DNA from: Methylomonas methanica
GTDB lineage: Bacteria; Pseudomonadota; Gammaproteobacteria; Methylococcales; Methylomonadaceae
Assembly: GCA_001644045.1 (NCBI GenBank)
Contig: LUUF01000050.1
Location: forward strand, 62,001-126,000
Length of the DNA stretch: 64,000 nucleotides
Direction: 5' to 3'
The notes beneath the pieces were generated by a model. It was not told the DNA's origin and made no database searches. It worked only from the letters and a program-made list of their open reading frames with translations. The position numbers were made by a program, and so were the translations under genes. Of the stretch, positions 38,798-48,193 are shown piece by piece. Every line of letters starts with the position of its first letter. Positions within the stretch are counted from its first letter, which is position 1.

Positions 38798-40021
38798 ATG
38801 AGCACATTTCCAGTAGAACAAATCCGCGCCGATTTCCCTATCCTCGGCGAAACCATCCGTAACAAACCTTTGGTTTATTTGGATAACGCCGCCAGTTGCC
38901 AGAAGCCGCAAGCGGTGATTGACAGCATCGTGCATACCTATAGTCATGAATACGCCAATATCCATCGCGGCGTGCATACCTTAAGTGTCAAGGCCACCGA
39001 TAAGTTTGAAGGCGCCCGGGAAAAGGTCAGGGCGTTTATCAACGCAGCCAGCACTAAGGAAATTATCTTTGTGCGCGGTGCGACCGAAGCGATCAATCTG
39101 GTGGCGCAGAGTTATGGTAAATCGCAACTGCAAGCCGGTGATGAAATTGTCATCAGCGCCATGGAGCACCACGCCAATATCGTGCCTTGGCAAATGCTTT
39201 GCCAGCAGATCGGTGCCGTATTGAAAGTAGCGCCGATGAATCAGCAAGGCGAGTTGCTGTTCGACGAGTTCGAACAGTTGTTGAACGACAAAACCAAGCT
39301 GGTGGCGATCACTCAAATGTCCAACGCCCTGGGTACGATCAACCCGGTGGAAAAAATTATTGCCACCGCCCATGCCAGACAGATCCCTGTGTTGCTGGAC
39401 GGCGCGCAGGCGATTCCGCATATGGTGGTCGATGTGCAAGCCCTGGATTGCGATTTTTACGTGTTTTCCGGCCACAAGCTTTACGGACCATCCGGCACCG
39501 GTGTGCTCTACGGCAAGCAAGCTTTGCTGGAAGCCATGCCGCCCTACCAAGGCGGCGGCGATATGATTCGGCAGGTGACGTTCGCAAAAACCGAGTACGC
39601 CGGCCTGCCGCATAAATTCGAAGCCGGCACCCCGGCGATTGCCGAAATCATCGGCTTGGGCGCGGCGATTGATTATGTGACTGCGATTGGCATGGATAAC
39701 ATCGTTGCGTATGAAGCCGAGTTGCTGGATTACGCCACTCAGCAAGCAGAGCAGATCAAAGGCCTAAACATCATCGGTCAAGCCGCGCATAAGGGCGGCA
39801 TTTTGTCGTTCACACTGGATCGGATTCATCCGCACGACATAGGCACCATGCTGGACAGTTTGGGCATCGCGATTCGCGCTGGCCACCATTGCGCGATGCC
39901 GGTGATGGATTTTTACGGCGTACCCGCCACGGCGCGGGCCTCGTTTGCCATGTACAATACCCGCCAAGAAATCGATGTGTTGATGCAAGGCATCAAATCC
40001 CTAATAGAGGTGTTCGGCTAA
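38798..40021 (+). CDS. sufS: Group II cysteine desulfurase SufS
   Basis: SufS takes sulfur from cysteine as a persulfide for cluster assembly. The 407-residue PLP enzyme has GATEAINLVAQSYG, SAMEHHANIVPWQ, the Schiff-base lysine in FSGHKLYGPSG and the active cysteine in RAGHHCAMPVM. The C-terminus ARASFAMYNTRQEIDVL is typical. The stop overlaps the sufU start (TAATG). A 7-bp hairpin GAATCGA/TCGATTC (38735-38753) lies in its upstream region, after the inverted Uma2 gene; an internal promoter is likely there. Confidence 0.96.
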   Translation: MSTFPVEQIRADFPILGETIRNKPLVYLDNAASCQKPQAVIDSIVHTYSHEYANIHRGVHTLSVKATDKFEGAREKVRAFINAASTKEIIFVRGATEAINLVAQSYGKSQLQAGDEIVISAMEHHANIVPWQMLCQQIGAVLKVAPMNQQGELLFDEFEQLLNDKTKLVAITQMSNALGTINPVEKIIATAHARQIPVLLDGAQAIPHMVVDVQALDCDFYVFSGHKLYGPSGTGVLYGKQALLEAMPPYQGGGDMIRQVTFAKTEYAGLPHKFEAGTPAIAEIIGLGAAIDYVTAIGMDNIVAYEAELLDYATQQAEQIKGLNIIGQAAHKGGILSFTLDRIHPHDIGTMLDSLGIAIRAGHHCAMPVMDFYGVPATARASFAMYNTRQEIDVLMQGIKSLIEVFG

Positions 40022-40473
40022 TGTTTGAAGATTTACGCGATCTGTACCAAGAGGTCATATTCGACCACAACCGTAATCCCCGCAATTTTCGGGTGATGGC
40101 GGATGCCAATCGCCAAGTGGAAGGATTTAATCCGCTATGCGGTGACCGGCTGACTTTGTTTTTGAAAATCGACGATCACGTAATCAGCGACGCCAGCTTC
40201 CAAGGCTCCGGCTGCGCGATTTCTACCGCGTCTGTGTCTTTAATGACTGAAATCGTCAAAGGCAAGACTGAAGCCGAGGCCGATGCTTTGTTCAAGCAAT
40301 TCCATGAAATGACCACCGGCAAAACCGAAAAAATCAATCTGGAAGCGATCGGTAAATTGGCGGTACTAGCTGGCGTGCGCGAATATCCGGCGCGGGTGAA
40401 ATGCGCCACGTTGGCTTGGCACACGCTGGATGCCGCTTTGAAAAACGAAGCCCAGTCGATTTCCACCGAGTAA
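40021..40473 (+). CDS. sufU: SufU-type zinc protein / Fe-S scaffold
   Basis: SufU accepts sulfur from SufS. The true start is ATG 40021, overlapping the sufS stop; longer upstream frames are shadows of sufS. The 150-residue protein has Cys40, Asp42, Cys65 and Cys128 (LCGD, GSGCAIS, VKCATLAW), the four ligands that bind zinc in the Bacillus subtilis protein. The segment between Cys65 and Cys128 is longer than in IscU, as expected for SufU. The operon has no visible sufE or sufA, so this is probably the SufS partner. Confidence 0.94.
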   Translation: MFEDLRDLYQEVIFDHNRNPRNFRVMADANRQVEGFNPLCGDRLTLFLKIDDHVISDASFQGSGCAISTASVSLMTEIVKGKTEAEADALFKQFHEMTTGKTEKINLEAIGKLAVLAGVREYPARVKCATLAWHTLDAALKNEAQSISTE

Positions 40474-40486
40474 TTTATCGCGCGTG

Positions 40487-41254
40487 ATGAGTTTGTCCAG
40501 ACGTGGGGCGGTTGTCTATGCCGATGACTCGGTGTTATCCGCCAGTCAGGCGCTAGCCGAGCGCTTAAACTGGCCCCTACTGGCCTTGCGTGATTTACCG
40601 GCTGAGTCGCCGCAAGAGTTCTTCCTCTGTTTCCGGGATGGTTGTCTGAGGTTATTGGATAAACAAACCTTGAAAAAAGGTGGTTTGGCAGTCGATGTCG
40701 ATCCGCGTCCCGGCGAACAGCATTCCTATCCGGCACCCAAAAAAGACTTGTTGGCGCAGGCGATAGGCAAGAAAACCAAAACCGTTATCGATGCCACGAC
40801 GGGCTGGGCGCAGGACAGCCTGGCGTTGTTTCGCATGGGCTATGAGGTGCAGTGCATCGAACGCTCGCCGGTAATGGCCCAGCTGATCAAGGATGGTTTT
40901 CAGCGTCTGGGACAAAAGGACTGGGTGCTAAACCGGCAATTGCAACCGCCCGCTCTAATGGTCGGTAACGCTATCGAATTCCTGAATGGTTTGTCGCAAG
41001 CGCCGGATTGCATCTATCTGGACCCCATGTTTCCTCCCAAACGTAAGCAAACCGCAGCCACGCGCAAATCAATGGCCATTCTGCGCGAAATTTTAGGTGA
41101 CGACCTGGACAGGGCCGATCTCTTTCAGGCGGCATGGCAGGCGACAGGGAAGCGTGTAGTAGTCAAAAGCCCGGATTATGCGGAGCCGTTGGGCGGCAAA
41201 CCCAGCGAAAGCTATCAAGGCAAATTGCTCAGATACGATGTTTATCTGAAATAA
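40487..41254 (+). CDS. rsmJ: 16S rRNA (guanine-1516-N2)-methyltransferase
   Basis: RsmJ methylates G1516 of 16S rRNA with S-adenosylmethionine. The roughly 255-residue protein has the SAM-binding VIDATTGWAQDSLALFRMG, the acidic QCIERSPVMAQLI, the catalytic-loop YLDPMFPPKRKQ and KRVVVKSPDYAEPL near the C-terminus; all match YhiQ/RsmJ. ATG 40487 or GTG 40484 can start it. It follows sufU by 13 bp, so it appears to be transcribed with the suf genes. Confidence 0.9.
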   Translation: MSLSRRGAVVYADDSVLSASQALAERLNWPLLALRDLPAESPQEFFLCFRDGCLRLLDKQTLKKGGLAVDVDPRPGEQHSYPAPKKDLLAQAIGKKTKTVIDATTGWAQDSLALFRMGYEVQCIERSPVMAQLIKDGFQRLGQKDWVLNRQLQPPALMVGNAIEFLNGLSQAPDCIYLDPMFPPKRKQTAATRKSMAILREILGDDLDRADLFQAAWQATGKRVVVKSPDYAEPLGGKPSESYQGKLLRYDVYLK

Positions 41255-41289
41255 ATTTGCAGACGAAACTTAAACCAAACGAGGCAAGC

Positions 41290-41604
41290 ATGACCGATTG
41301 GATTGATGTGGTGGCCGAATCGGCGCTGGCAAATGGCGAACATGTGGTGGTCGATGTCGACGGTACCGATGTGGCGATTTTTAAAATCGATGGACAATGT
41401 TACGCAATAGAGGATGTCTGTACTCACGACGGTGCCGAAATCGCCAGCGGCGAACTGGATGGCGATGAAATCGTCTGTCCGCGCCACGGTGCCCGCTTTT
41501 GCGTGAAAACCGGTGCCGTCAAATGCGCGCCGGCTTACGAAGATGTCGCCACCTTTCCGGTACGTATAGTCGAAGGAAGAATTCAAGTATCCGATCCAGG
41601 ATGA
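41290..41604 (+). CDS. Rieske [2Fe-2S] ferredoxin
   Basis: The 104-residue soluble protein has the Rieske motif C44-T-H46 (EDVCTHDGAE) and C63-P-R-H66 (VCPRHGARF), giving two Cys and two His ligands. The fold matches small Rieske ferredoxins that feed electrons to non-haem oxygenases (NirD/HcaC relatives). Its partner is unknown. It lies 35 bp after rsmJ at the end of the suf cluster, a common place for such ferredoxins. A longer frame from 41134 is only a shadow of rsmJ. Confidence 0.93.
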   Translation: MTDWIDVVAESALANGEHVVVDVDGTDVAIFKIDGQCYAIEDVCTHDGAEIASGELDGDEIVCPRHGARFCVKTGAVKCAPAYEDVATFPVRIVEGRIQVSDPG

Positions 41605-41685
41605 AGCGACTGATAGGCGAAAATTACCAGTCGGCGTTAGAATCCTCGGTCATTTGTTTAAACAGTACTCACTGCCTGTAGAATC

Positions 41686-42474
41686 ATGGAACATCTCATC
41701 TGGAATATAGACCCCATTCTTGTCGACTTCGGCTTTTTGAAAATCCGCTGGTACGGCTTGATGTTCGCATCCGGCTTTGTCGGCAGTTTTTTAACCATGC
41801 AATGGATTTACCAGCGCGAAGGCAAAAACATCGAAGAACTGGACACGCTGCTTTGGTATATGGTGATTGCCACCATCGTCGGCGCGCGCCTGGGGCATAC
41901 CATGCTGTACGATCCTGCCTATTATTTGTCTCACCCATTGAAAATCCTGGCAGTCTGGGAAGGCGGTTTGGCCAGCCACGGCGCAACCTTGGGTATCATT
42001 TTGGCCTTGTATTTATACCGGCGCAAATATGGGGACAGTTATTTCTGGTTGTTGGATCGGGTCAGTATCCCGACCGCGTTGGCGGGTGCGCTGATTCGGA
42101 TCGGTAATTTTTTCAATTCCGAGATTTTAGGTGTTCCCACTGAACTGCCCTGGGGCGTGGTATTTTCAAGAATCGACCCATTGCCGAGGCATCCGGTGCA
42201 GCTTTACGAAGCGGCTTGTTACCTGGTGATATATCTGATTTCGCTGGCGATTTATAAAAAACACGCCGATAAGCCAGGCTTTGTGTTTGGTTGTTTTCTC
42301 AGCATGCTGTTTAGTGTGCGTTTTTTCCTGGAATATTTTAAAACCGAGCAAGCCATGTATGACACCGGCGTGATGTTTACCACCGGCCAGCTACTCAGCG
42401 TGCCGTTTGTGTTGGCCGGCATTGGCTGCATTGTCTGGTCGTTAAAAAACCGTCAGCCCAACCCGGTGGCGTAA
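41686..42474 (+). CDS. lgt: Prolipoprotein diacylglyceryl transferase
   Basis: Lgt attaches diacylglycerol to the lipobox cysteine of prolipoproteins. The 262-residue inner membrane protein has seven predicted helices. Key motifs are IRWYGLMFASGF, VIATIVGARLGHTMLYDP, WEGGLASHGATLG with the essential histidine, and the signature IRIGNFFNSEILG. RHPVQLYEA follows. It is complete. Confidence 0.96.
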   Translation: MEHLIWNIDPILVDFGFLKIRWYGLMFASGFVGSFLTMQWIYQREGKNIEELDTLLWYMVIATIVGARLGHTMLYDPAYYLSHPLKILAVWEGGLASHGATLGIILALYLYRRKYGDSYFWLLDRVSIPTALAGALIRIGNFFNSEILGVPTELPWGVVFSRIDPLPRHPVQLYEAACYLVIYLISLAIYKKHADKPGFVFGCFLSMLFSVRFFLEYFKTEQAMYDTGVMFTTGQLLSVPFVLAGIGCIVWSLKNRQPNPVA

Positions 42475-42560
42475 TCGTTTATAATCTGCGGTTTTGAATG
42501 CGCCGGGCATATGTCGGCGTCTCGTGCCCCGTGTGGGTATTGGCTTGGGTTTTGAGGTTC

Positions 42561-43658
42561 ATGCAAGAAATTAATCCGATTAAATACAAGATAGCCGACC
42601 TGCGCGAACGGAGCGCCGGCCTGAAAAGTTATCTTGATTTCGACAGCAAAAGCGAGCGCCTGGTGGAAGTGCTGCGTGAGTTGGAAGATCCGGCTATCTG
42701 GAATAAACCGGAGCAAGCGCAAGCCATGGGTAAGGAACGAGCGATGCTGGAAGGCATCGTCAACACCATTCTAGAATTGGAACAAGGTTTGTCCGATGCC
42801 GAAGAGTTGCTGTTGATGGCGGTGGAAGAAAACGACGAAGAAACCGTCGATACCGTGGCCGCCGATCTTGAAGAGTATGAAAAGAAAGTAGCTGCGTTGG
42901 AGTTTCAACGGATGTTCTCCGGCGAGATGGACGCCAACAACGCGTTTCTGGATGTGCAATCCGGTTCCGGCGGTACCGAGGCGCAAGACTGGGCATCGAT
43001 GATCGAACGGATGTATCTGCGTTGGGGTGAAGCGAAAGGCTTTAAAACCGAGCTAATCGAGGAATCGCCGGGCGACGTGGCGGGGATCAAGAGCGCGACT
43101 ATCAAGTTCGAAGGGCCATATGCGTTCGGTTGGCTGCGTACCGAAACCGGCGTGCATCGCTTGGTCAGAAAATCGCCATTCGATTCCGGTAACCGTCGCC
43201 ACACCTCATTTGCATCGGTGTTCGTCTCGCCGGAAATCGATGACGACATCGAAGTGGACATTAATCCTGCCGACTTACGCATCGACGTTTACCGGGCCAG
43301 CGGCGCCGGCGGCCAGCACGTCAACCGGACCGAATCGGCGGTGCGGATTACGCATGGTCCCAGCGGCATCGTCACCCAATGCCAAAGCGATAGGTCGCAG
43401 CATAAAAACAAAGACACGGCGATGAAACAGCTGAAAGCCAAGCTGTATGAGATGGAAATGCTGAAACGCAGTGAAGGCTTGCAGGCGATTGAAGACTCCA
43501 AATCAGACATCGGCTGGGGCAGCCAGATTCGTTCATACGTACTGGACCAATCCCGTATCAAGGACCTACGCACTAACGTCGAAACCGGCAATACCCAGGC
43601 GGTTTTGGATGGGGCGCTGGATCAGTTTATTGAGGCTAGTTTGAAGAGCGGCTTGTAA
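42561..43658 (+). CDS. prfB: Peptide chain release factor 2, without programmed frameshift
   Basis: RF2 ends translation at UAA and UGA. ATG 42561 with TGAGG upstream gives 365 residues, the E. coli length. It has the stop-codon-reading SPF tripeptide (KSPFDSG) and the GGQ motif ([13 protein letters not shown]). In E. coli codon 26 is an in-frame UGA read by +1 frameshifting at CUU UGA C. Here the same place reads TAT CTT GAT TTC GAC in one open frame, one T shorter, and the upstream AGGGGG is missing. Regulation by frameshift is therefore absent. Upstream frame extension to 42498 has no ribosome site. Confidence 0.95.
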   Translation: MQEINPIKYKIADLRERSAGLKSYLDFDSKSERLVEVLRELEDPAIWNKPEQAQAMGKERAMLEGIVNTILELEQGLSDAEELLLMAVEENDEETVDTVAADLEEYEKKVAALEFQRMFSGEMDANNAFLDVQSGSGGTEAQDWASMIERMYLRWGEAKGFKTELIEESPGDVAGIKSATIKFEGPYAFGWLRTETGVHRLVRKSPFDSGNRRHTSFASVFVSPEIDDDIEVDINPADLRIDVYRASGAGGQHVNRTESAVRITHGPSGIVTQCQSDRSQHKNKDTAMKQLKAKLYEMEMLKRSEGLQAIEDSKSDIGWGSQIRSYVLDQSRIKDLRTNVETGNTQAVLDGALDQFIEASLKSGL

Positions 43659-43750
43659 CCCTTATCTTTTTGCCTAAACCGTAATGGAAACCGATGCTGA
43701 AATATCCGGGGATAAATCAGCTTGAGTAAATCAATTTTTGTTGAATAAAC

Positions 43751-45247
43751 ATGTCAGAACTCGAACACGACGAACAAGAACAGATCAAACAACGCCGCGA
43801 AAAACTCAACGCCCTGCGCGAAGAAGGTATCGCATTCCCGACCGATTTTCGGCGTAATGTGGTGGCCGGCGAACTACTGGCCGAATACGGCGATAAAACT
43901 GAGGAAGAACTGCTTGCCGAGCCGATTCGGGTGAAGATAGCCGGACGGATGATGACGCGCCGGATCATGGGCAAGGCCAGTTTTTGTCATTTGCAGGATA
44001 TGTCCGGGCAGATTCAGGTGTATGTGGCCCGCGACAATCTACCGGAAGGCGTTTACAACGACCAGTTTAAAAAATGGGATATCGGCGACATCGTCGGTGC
44101 CGAAGGTACGTTGTTCAAAACTAAGGTCGGCGAGTTAAGCGTCAGGCTGGACGATATTCGGTTGCTGACCAAAGCGTTACGACCCTTGCCGGAAAAATTT
44201 CATGGTATCGCCGATCAGGAGATCAAATACCGCCAGCGTTACCTGGATTTGATCATGAGCGACGAGACGCGCAAAACTTTCCTGATGCGTTCCAAGATCG
44301 TCAATTACATTCGCGAATTTTTGATCGCGCGCGACTTCCTGGAAGTGGAAACACCGATGATGCAAGTCATCCCCGGCGGCGCGACCGCCCGACCGTTCAC
44401 GACTTTCCACAATGCACTGGATATGGAGTTATATCTGCGCATCGCGCCGGAGCTGTATCTGAAACGGCTGGTGGTGGGTGGTTTCGAGCGGGTGTTCGAG
44501 ATCAACCGTAACTTCCGTAACGAAGGTTTGTCGACTCGGCATAACCCCGAATTTACGATGATGGAGTTCTACCAGGCTTACGCCGAATACGGCGACTTGA
44601 TGGATCTGACCGAAGCCTTGCTGAAAGGCATAGCCGAAGATGTGGTGGGTAGTTCGGTCATCGAATACCAGGGCGATCAATACGATTTCGGCCAGCCGTT
44701 TGCGCGGATGACGGTGTTGGAGTCCATCCTGCATTTCAATCCTGAATTGACGCTGGCCGATCTGACGACTCGCGAAGCGGCGGTCAAGGTTGCCGAGAAA
44801 CTGAAAATTCCGGTTAAAGATAGCTATGGTTTGGGCAAGGTACAGATCGAGATTTTCGAAAAAACCGTCGAACACCGCTTGATGAACCCTACCTTCATTA
44901 CTGCCTATCCGGTGGAAGTTTCACCACTGGCGCGCCGCAACGACAATGATCCGCATGTCACCGACCGTTTTGAGTTTTTCGTCGGCGGCCGCGAGATTGC
45001 CAACGGCTTTACCGAGTTGAACGACGCGGAAGACCAAGCCGAACGCTTCCAGAAACAGGTCGAGGAAAAAGAAGCCGGCGACAATGAAGCCATGCATTTT
45101 GACGCCGACTACATTACCGCCTTGGAACACGGTATGCCGCCGACTGCCGGCGAGGGTATCGGTATCGACCGCTTGGTAATGCTGTTCACTAACTCGCCGA
45201 GTATTCGCGACGTGCTGCTGTTCCCGCATATGCGCCCCAAAAACTGA
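43751..45247 (+). CDS. lysS: Lysyl-tRNA synthetase, class II
   Basis: The 498-residue enzyme charges tRNA-Lys. It has the N-terminal OB-fold anticodon domain (about 60-165, [20 protein letters not shown]) and a class II catalytic core. Motif 1 is in [20 protein letters not shown], motif 2 in [20 protein letters not shown] and motif 3 in [15 protein letters not shown]. It follows prfB by 92 bp, the order also found in E. coli. Confidence 0.97.
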   Translation: MSELEHDEQEQIKQRREKLNALREEGIAFPTDFRRNVVAGELLAEYGDKTEEELLAEPIRVKIAGRMMTRRIMGKASFCHLQDMSGQIQVYVARDNLPEGVYNDQFKKWDIGDIVGAEGTLFKTKVGELSVRLDDIRLLTKALRPLPEKFHGIADQEIKYRQRYLDLIMSDETRKTFLMRSKIVNYIREFLIARDFLEVETPMMQVIPGGATARPFTTFHNALDMELYLRIAPELYLKRLVVGGFERVFEINRNFRNEGLSTRHNPEFTMMEFYQAYAEYGDLMDLTEALLKGIAEDVVGSSVIEYQGDQYDFGQPFARMTVLESILHFNPELTLADLTTREAAVKVAEKLKIPVKDSYGLGKVQIEIFEKTVEHRLMNPTFITAYPVEVSPLARRNDNDPHVTDRFEFFVGGREIANGFTELNDAEDQAERFQKQVEEKEAGDNEAMHFDADYITALEHGMPPTAGEGIGIDRLVMLFTNSPSIRDVLLFPHMRPKN

Positions 45248-45301
45248 TCGCGTAATCAGACGTCTATTCCGTGTTATCGCTATTGGATCTAAGAGAAAAT
45301 T

Positions 45302-45790
45302 ATGAGCGTTGAAGCCAAAGAATTTAAAAATGCCCTCAAGTTGTGGGCTAGCGGCGTGACGGTGGTTACGACTCTGGGGCGTGATAATCAGCCCAGAGGC
45401 ATGACCGCGACCGCTTTTAGCAGCGTGTCCCTGGATCCGCCGCAAATTCTGGTTTGTTTGAATCAAGCTACCGATACCGGTGCTGCCTTGCTGGAAAGCC
45501 GCCGCTTTGCAGTGAATATTCTGAACAGTGGGCAAGAAGACGTATCCAATCAATTTGCCGGTAGTACGACCCAAGAACAGCGTTTTGCCAGCATTGCCTG
45601 GCAAGCGGGTGACAACGGCGCGCCGATTTTGAGCGAAGCCTTGGCGGCGCTGGAATGCCGGGTAGTACAACAAGTTCAGGCCGGTAGCCACTGGGTTATC
45701 ATTGGTGAAGTCGACAGCGTGGTTTGCCGGGAAGGCGATCCTTTGCTGTACTACCATTCCGCTTATCGTACGGTCGCTAAACAAGACTAA
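45302..45790 (+). CDS. Flavin reductase-like, FMN-binding split-barrel protein
   Basis: The 162-residue protein has WASGVTVVTTLGRDNQPRGM, TATAFSSVSLDPPQILVCLN and RFAVNIL, the flavin-binding signature of the short-chain flavin reductase family. It supplies reduced FMN or FAD to a monooxygenase partner or acts as a general reductase. No partner oxygenase adjoins it. It starts 54 bp after lysS. Confidence 0.9.
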   Translation: MSVEAKEFKNALKLWASGVTVVTTLGRDNQPRGMTATAFSSVSLDPPQILVCLNQATDTGAALLESRRFAVNILNSGQEDVSNQFAGSTTQEQRFASIAWQAGDNGAPILSEALAALECRVVQQVQAGSHWVIIGEVDSVVCREGDPLLYYHSAYRTVAKQD

Positions 45791-45921
45791 GAAACAGCTG
45801 TCGCTTGCTACAGTCAATTCTCTCCGACAATTGTCGTATTCGCTACAAATGCCGCATGAATTGTAGGTGAATAGCTGCCATTTTTGGCGCCAACTTTTTT
45901 GTAATGTCATGAACTACAAAC

Positions 45922-45956
45922 AAAATAACGGTTTTTAAAAAAATGGCCGTTATTTT
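45922..45956. terminator. Hairpin between the flavin reductase and Nif11-domain genes
   Basis: A perfect 10-bp stem AAAATAACGG (45922-45931) and CCGTTATTTT (45947-45956). A/T-rich ends on both sides make it terminator-like in either direction. It lies 54 bp before the Nif11-type ATG. Confidence 0.55.
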
Positions 45957-46009
45957 GCATAGATAACTTCGAGTTTTATCCAACCTTCAGAGTTATCACG
46001 GAGTTATCA

Positions 46010-46228
46010 ATGTCAATTAAGGTCATCAAAGAATTTTCTGAAAAAGCCAAAGGCGATGAGGGGCTGAAAGAAAAACTGAAAGCCTGCGTCAAGATTAAGG
46101 AAATGCTGTTATTGGCTAAGGAAAGCGGGTTTGAAATCGAGGAGGACGAACTGTATCCACCTAACGAACCGCAATTCGTTGAAGAGCAGCTTTCAGAAAA
46201 ACTTGCTAAAGCTCTGCTAAGAGTTTAA
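46010..46228 (+). CDS. Orphan Nif11-domain small protein
   Basis: The 72-residue protein matches the Nif11/RiPP-leader domain: MSIKVIKEFSEKAKGDEGL then KEKLKACVKIKEMLLLAKES and GFEIEEDELY. The domain is found alone in some diazotrophs and as the leader of ribosomal peptides. There is no double-glycine cleavage motif and no Cys/Ser/Thr-rich core after the domain; the C-terminus is charged (EEQLSEKLAKALLRV). No modification enzyme or transporter adjoins it. GGAG precedes the ATG. It is flanked by hairpins at 45922-45956 and 46237-46264, so it forms its own unit. Function unknown. Confidence 0.8.
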   Translation: MSIKVIKEFSEKAKGDEGLKEKLKACVKIKEMLLLAKESGFEIEEDELYPPNEPQFVEEQLSEKLAKALLRV

Positions 46229-46236
46229 CGACTGAG

Positions 46237-46264
46237 TGCCATCCTGCCGCCCGGCGGGATGGCA
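46237..46264 (+). terminator. Strong hairpin after the Nif11-domain gene
   Basis: Thirteen-base arms (46237-46249 and 46252-46264) pair with one G-U and a two-base centre. There is no T-run, so it may stabilise the mRNA end or terminate with a factor. Confidence 0.55.
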
Positions 46265-46362
46265 GCCAGGTATCGGTACCGCGTAAAACGTAGCCTGTAA
46301 ATTCTAAAAACGACTCGACAACGGTAAACTACGGGTTTGCTGCTATCGAGGAGTTTTCAAAC

Positions 46363-47181
46363 ATGTTCAATGCTGTCAACGGTCCCCAACTGATGGGGAT
46401 ACTCAACGTTACCCCCGATAGTTTTTCCGATGGCGGTAAATTTACCGGCGTGGCGGCCGCGATAGCTCAAGCTGAAAAAATGATTGCCGAGGGTGCCGAT
46501 ATTATCGATATCGGTGGCGAGTCGACTCGGCCTGGTTCCGATCCTGTTTCAGCGGACGAGCAAATTCGCCGGGTGGTGCCGGTGATTACCGCGATCCGTG
46601 CGAGCTATCCCCACGTTCAAATCAGTATAGATACCACCTTAAGCCAAGTTGCTTCGGTGGCGGTGGCGGCGGGGGCGAGCATTATCAACGACGTCTCAGC
46701 CGGCCAGGGCGATCCCTATATGTTGGCTTTTGCAGCGACAGCCCGAGTTCCCATCATCCTGATGCATATGCAGGGCACTCCCAAAACCATGCAAGACGGG
46801 CCGCATTACGACGATGTGCTGGCCGATGTGATCGCCGCTTTGCAACAACGTATTTCAGAAGCATTGGCGGCAGGCGTGTTGGCAGAAAATATTGCGATAG
46901 ACCCCGGCATTGGTTTTGGCAAGGGTAAGCAAGACAATATCGATCTTTTGGCGCATTTGCGCAGCTTTGTCGATTTAGGTTACCCGGTGTTGCTGGGTAC
47001 CAGCCGCAAGCGTTTCATGGGCAGCATTTGCAATGTCGGCGAACCCGCCGAACTGGTCACCGCGACAGCCGTGACCACTGCGTTGGGGGTGATGGCGGGT
47101 GTACAAATGTTTCGGGTTCATGATGTCAAACCCAACCGGCAGGCGGCTGATGTGGCTTGGGCCATCAAGCAAGCGCAGTGA
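46363..47181 (+). CDS. folP: Dihydropteroate synthase
   Basis: FolP joins p-aminobenzoate to dihydropterin pyrophosphate in folate synthesis. The 272-residue TIM barrel has MGILNVTPDSFSDGG, the sulfonamide-contact loop DIGGESTRPGSDPVS, IDTTLSQVA, NDVSAG, LMHMQGTPKTMQ and IDPGIGFGKG. GAGGAG precedes the ATG. It overlaps the next gene at GTGA. Confidence 0.97.
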   Translation: MFNAVNGPQLMGILNVTPDSFSDGGKFTGVAAAIAQAEKMIAEGADIIDIGGESTRPGSDPVSADEQIRRVVPVITAIRASYPHVQISIDTTLSQVASVAVAAGASIINDVSAGQGDPYMLAFAATARVPIILMHMQGTPKTMQDGPHYDDVLADVIAALQQRISEALAAGVLAENIAIDPGIGFGKGKQDNIDLLAHLRSFVDLGYPVLLGTSRKRFMGSICNVGEPAELVTATAVTTALGVMAGVQMFRVHDVKPNRQAADVAWAIKQAQ

Positions 47182-48092
47182 CAGATCTACATCCGCGTCT
47201 GCAGGAATTGCAGGCAAAACTGGCGGTATCGCCGCTGACCAGGATTAACGACCCGGAATTAACCGAACGACAGTTGGAATTGTGGATCAAGCGCGACGAC
47301 TTGCTGCATCCGATTATCTCCGGCAATAAATGGCGGAAACTCAAATATATCCTCAATCATGCTTTACACGGTGGGGCAGACTGCATCGTCAGCATGGGCG
47401 GTGCCTATTCCAATCATCTACATGCCCTGGCTTTTACCGGTAAAGCCTTGGGCTTGAAAACCATAGGCTATATTCGCGGCGAGAGGCCCTCGCAACTGAA
47501 CGCCACGCTGCACGATCTGCTTGACTGGGGCATGGAGCTGCGTTTTGTGTCGCGTGGCGAATACCGGCAATTACGTGATTACCATGACTACGACAGTTTG
47601 CCCGGACTTCAGCCCGGCCAATATTGGTTGCCGGAAGGCGGGGCCACCGATCTGGCTTTGCAAGGCGTTGCCGAACTGGTCGATGAAATCGAAATTAATT
47701 TCGACACACTGGCCGTGGCCTGCGGTACCGGCACCACCCTGGCAGGTTTGCTGGCCTCGCCGCTTACCCGCCTAGCTATCGGCGTGGCCGCACTGAAAGG
47801 TGGCGACTTTCTAATTGACGATGTCCAACAATTGCTGAATAAACAGGGAATGACCAGTCAGGCTGATTGGCGAATTTTAGTGAATTACCATTTCGGCGGA
47901 TTCGCCAAAACGACGCCGGCTTTGCTGGCGTTTATGCAGGATTTTCAGCTGCGGCATGACATCGAACTGGAGCCGGTCTACACCGGAAAATTGCTGTTTG
48001 CGCTCTACGGTTTAATCCGGAAGGGGTATTTTCCCGCCGGGCAGCGGATAGTGGCAGTCCATACCGGCGGTTTACAAGGCAAACGAAATTAA
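47178..48092 (+). CDS. PLP-dependent deaminase/desulfhydrase (ACC deaminase/D-cysteine desulfhydrase family)
   Basis: A tryptophan-synthase-beta-fold PLP enzyme. The GTG at 47178 overlaps the folP stop; the frame upstream is shadow. The 304-residue chain has IKRDDLLHPIISGNKWRKLK with the Schiff-base lysine, MGGAYSNHLHALAFTGKALG and a phosphate-binding VACGTGTTLAGLL. Family members degrade 1-aminocyclopropane-1-carboxylate or D-cysteine. The residues that separate the two activities were not resolved, so the substrate is open. Confidence 0.86.
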   Translation: MTDLHPRLQELQAKLAVSPLTRINDPELTERQLELWIKRDDLLHPIISGNKWRKLKYILNHALHGGADCIVSMGGAYSNHLHALAFTGKALGLKTIGYIRGERPSQLNATLHDLLDWGMELRFVSRGEYRQLRDYHDYDSLPGLQPGQYWLPEGGATDLALQGVAELVDEIEINFDTLAVACGTGTTLAGLLASPLTRLAIGVAALKGGDFLIDDVQQLLNKQGMTSQADWRILVNYHFGGFAKTTPALLAFMQDFQLRHDIELEPVYTGKLLFALYGLIRKGYFPAGQRIVAVHTGGLQGKRN

Positions 48093-48193
48093 TATTCCCG
48101 GCCGTTTTACCGGTTAAAAATCAAATAGATATTGAGTAAGCACTCAAAATGGTGATAATAGCCACTGCCTAAAAATAATAAAAAGGTGGCACC

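Noticed and set aside
38981-39745. 254-residue minus-strand frame in sufS
   Set aside because: It is antisense to an intact, well-conserved sufS and has no family features.
44921-45910. 329-residue minus-strand frame over the lysS end and the flavin reductase
   Set aside because: It is a shadow of two recognised genes on the other strand.
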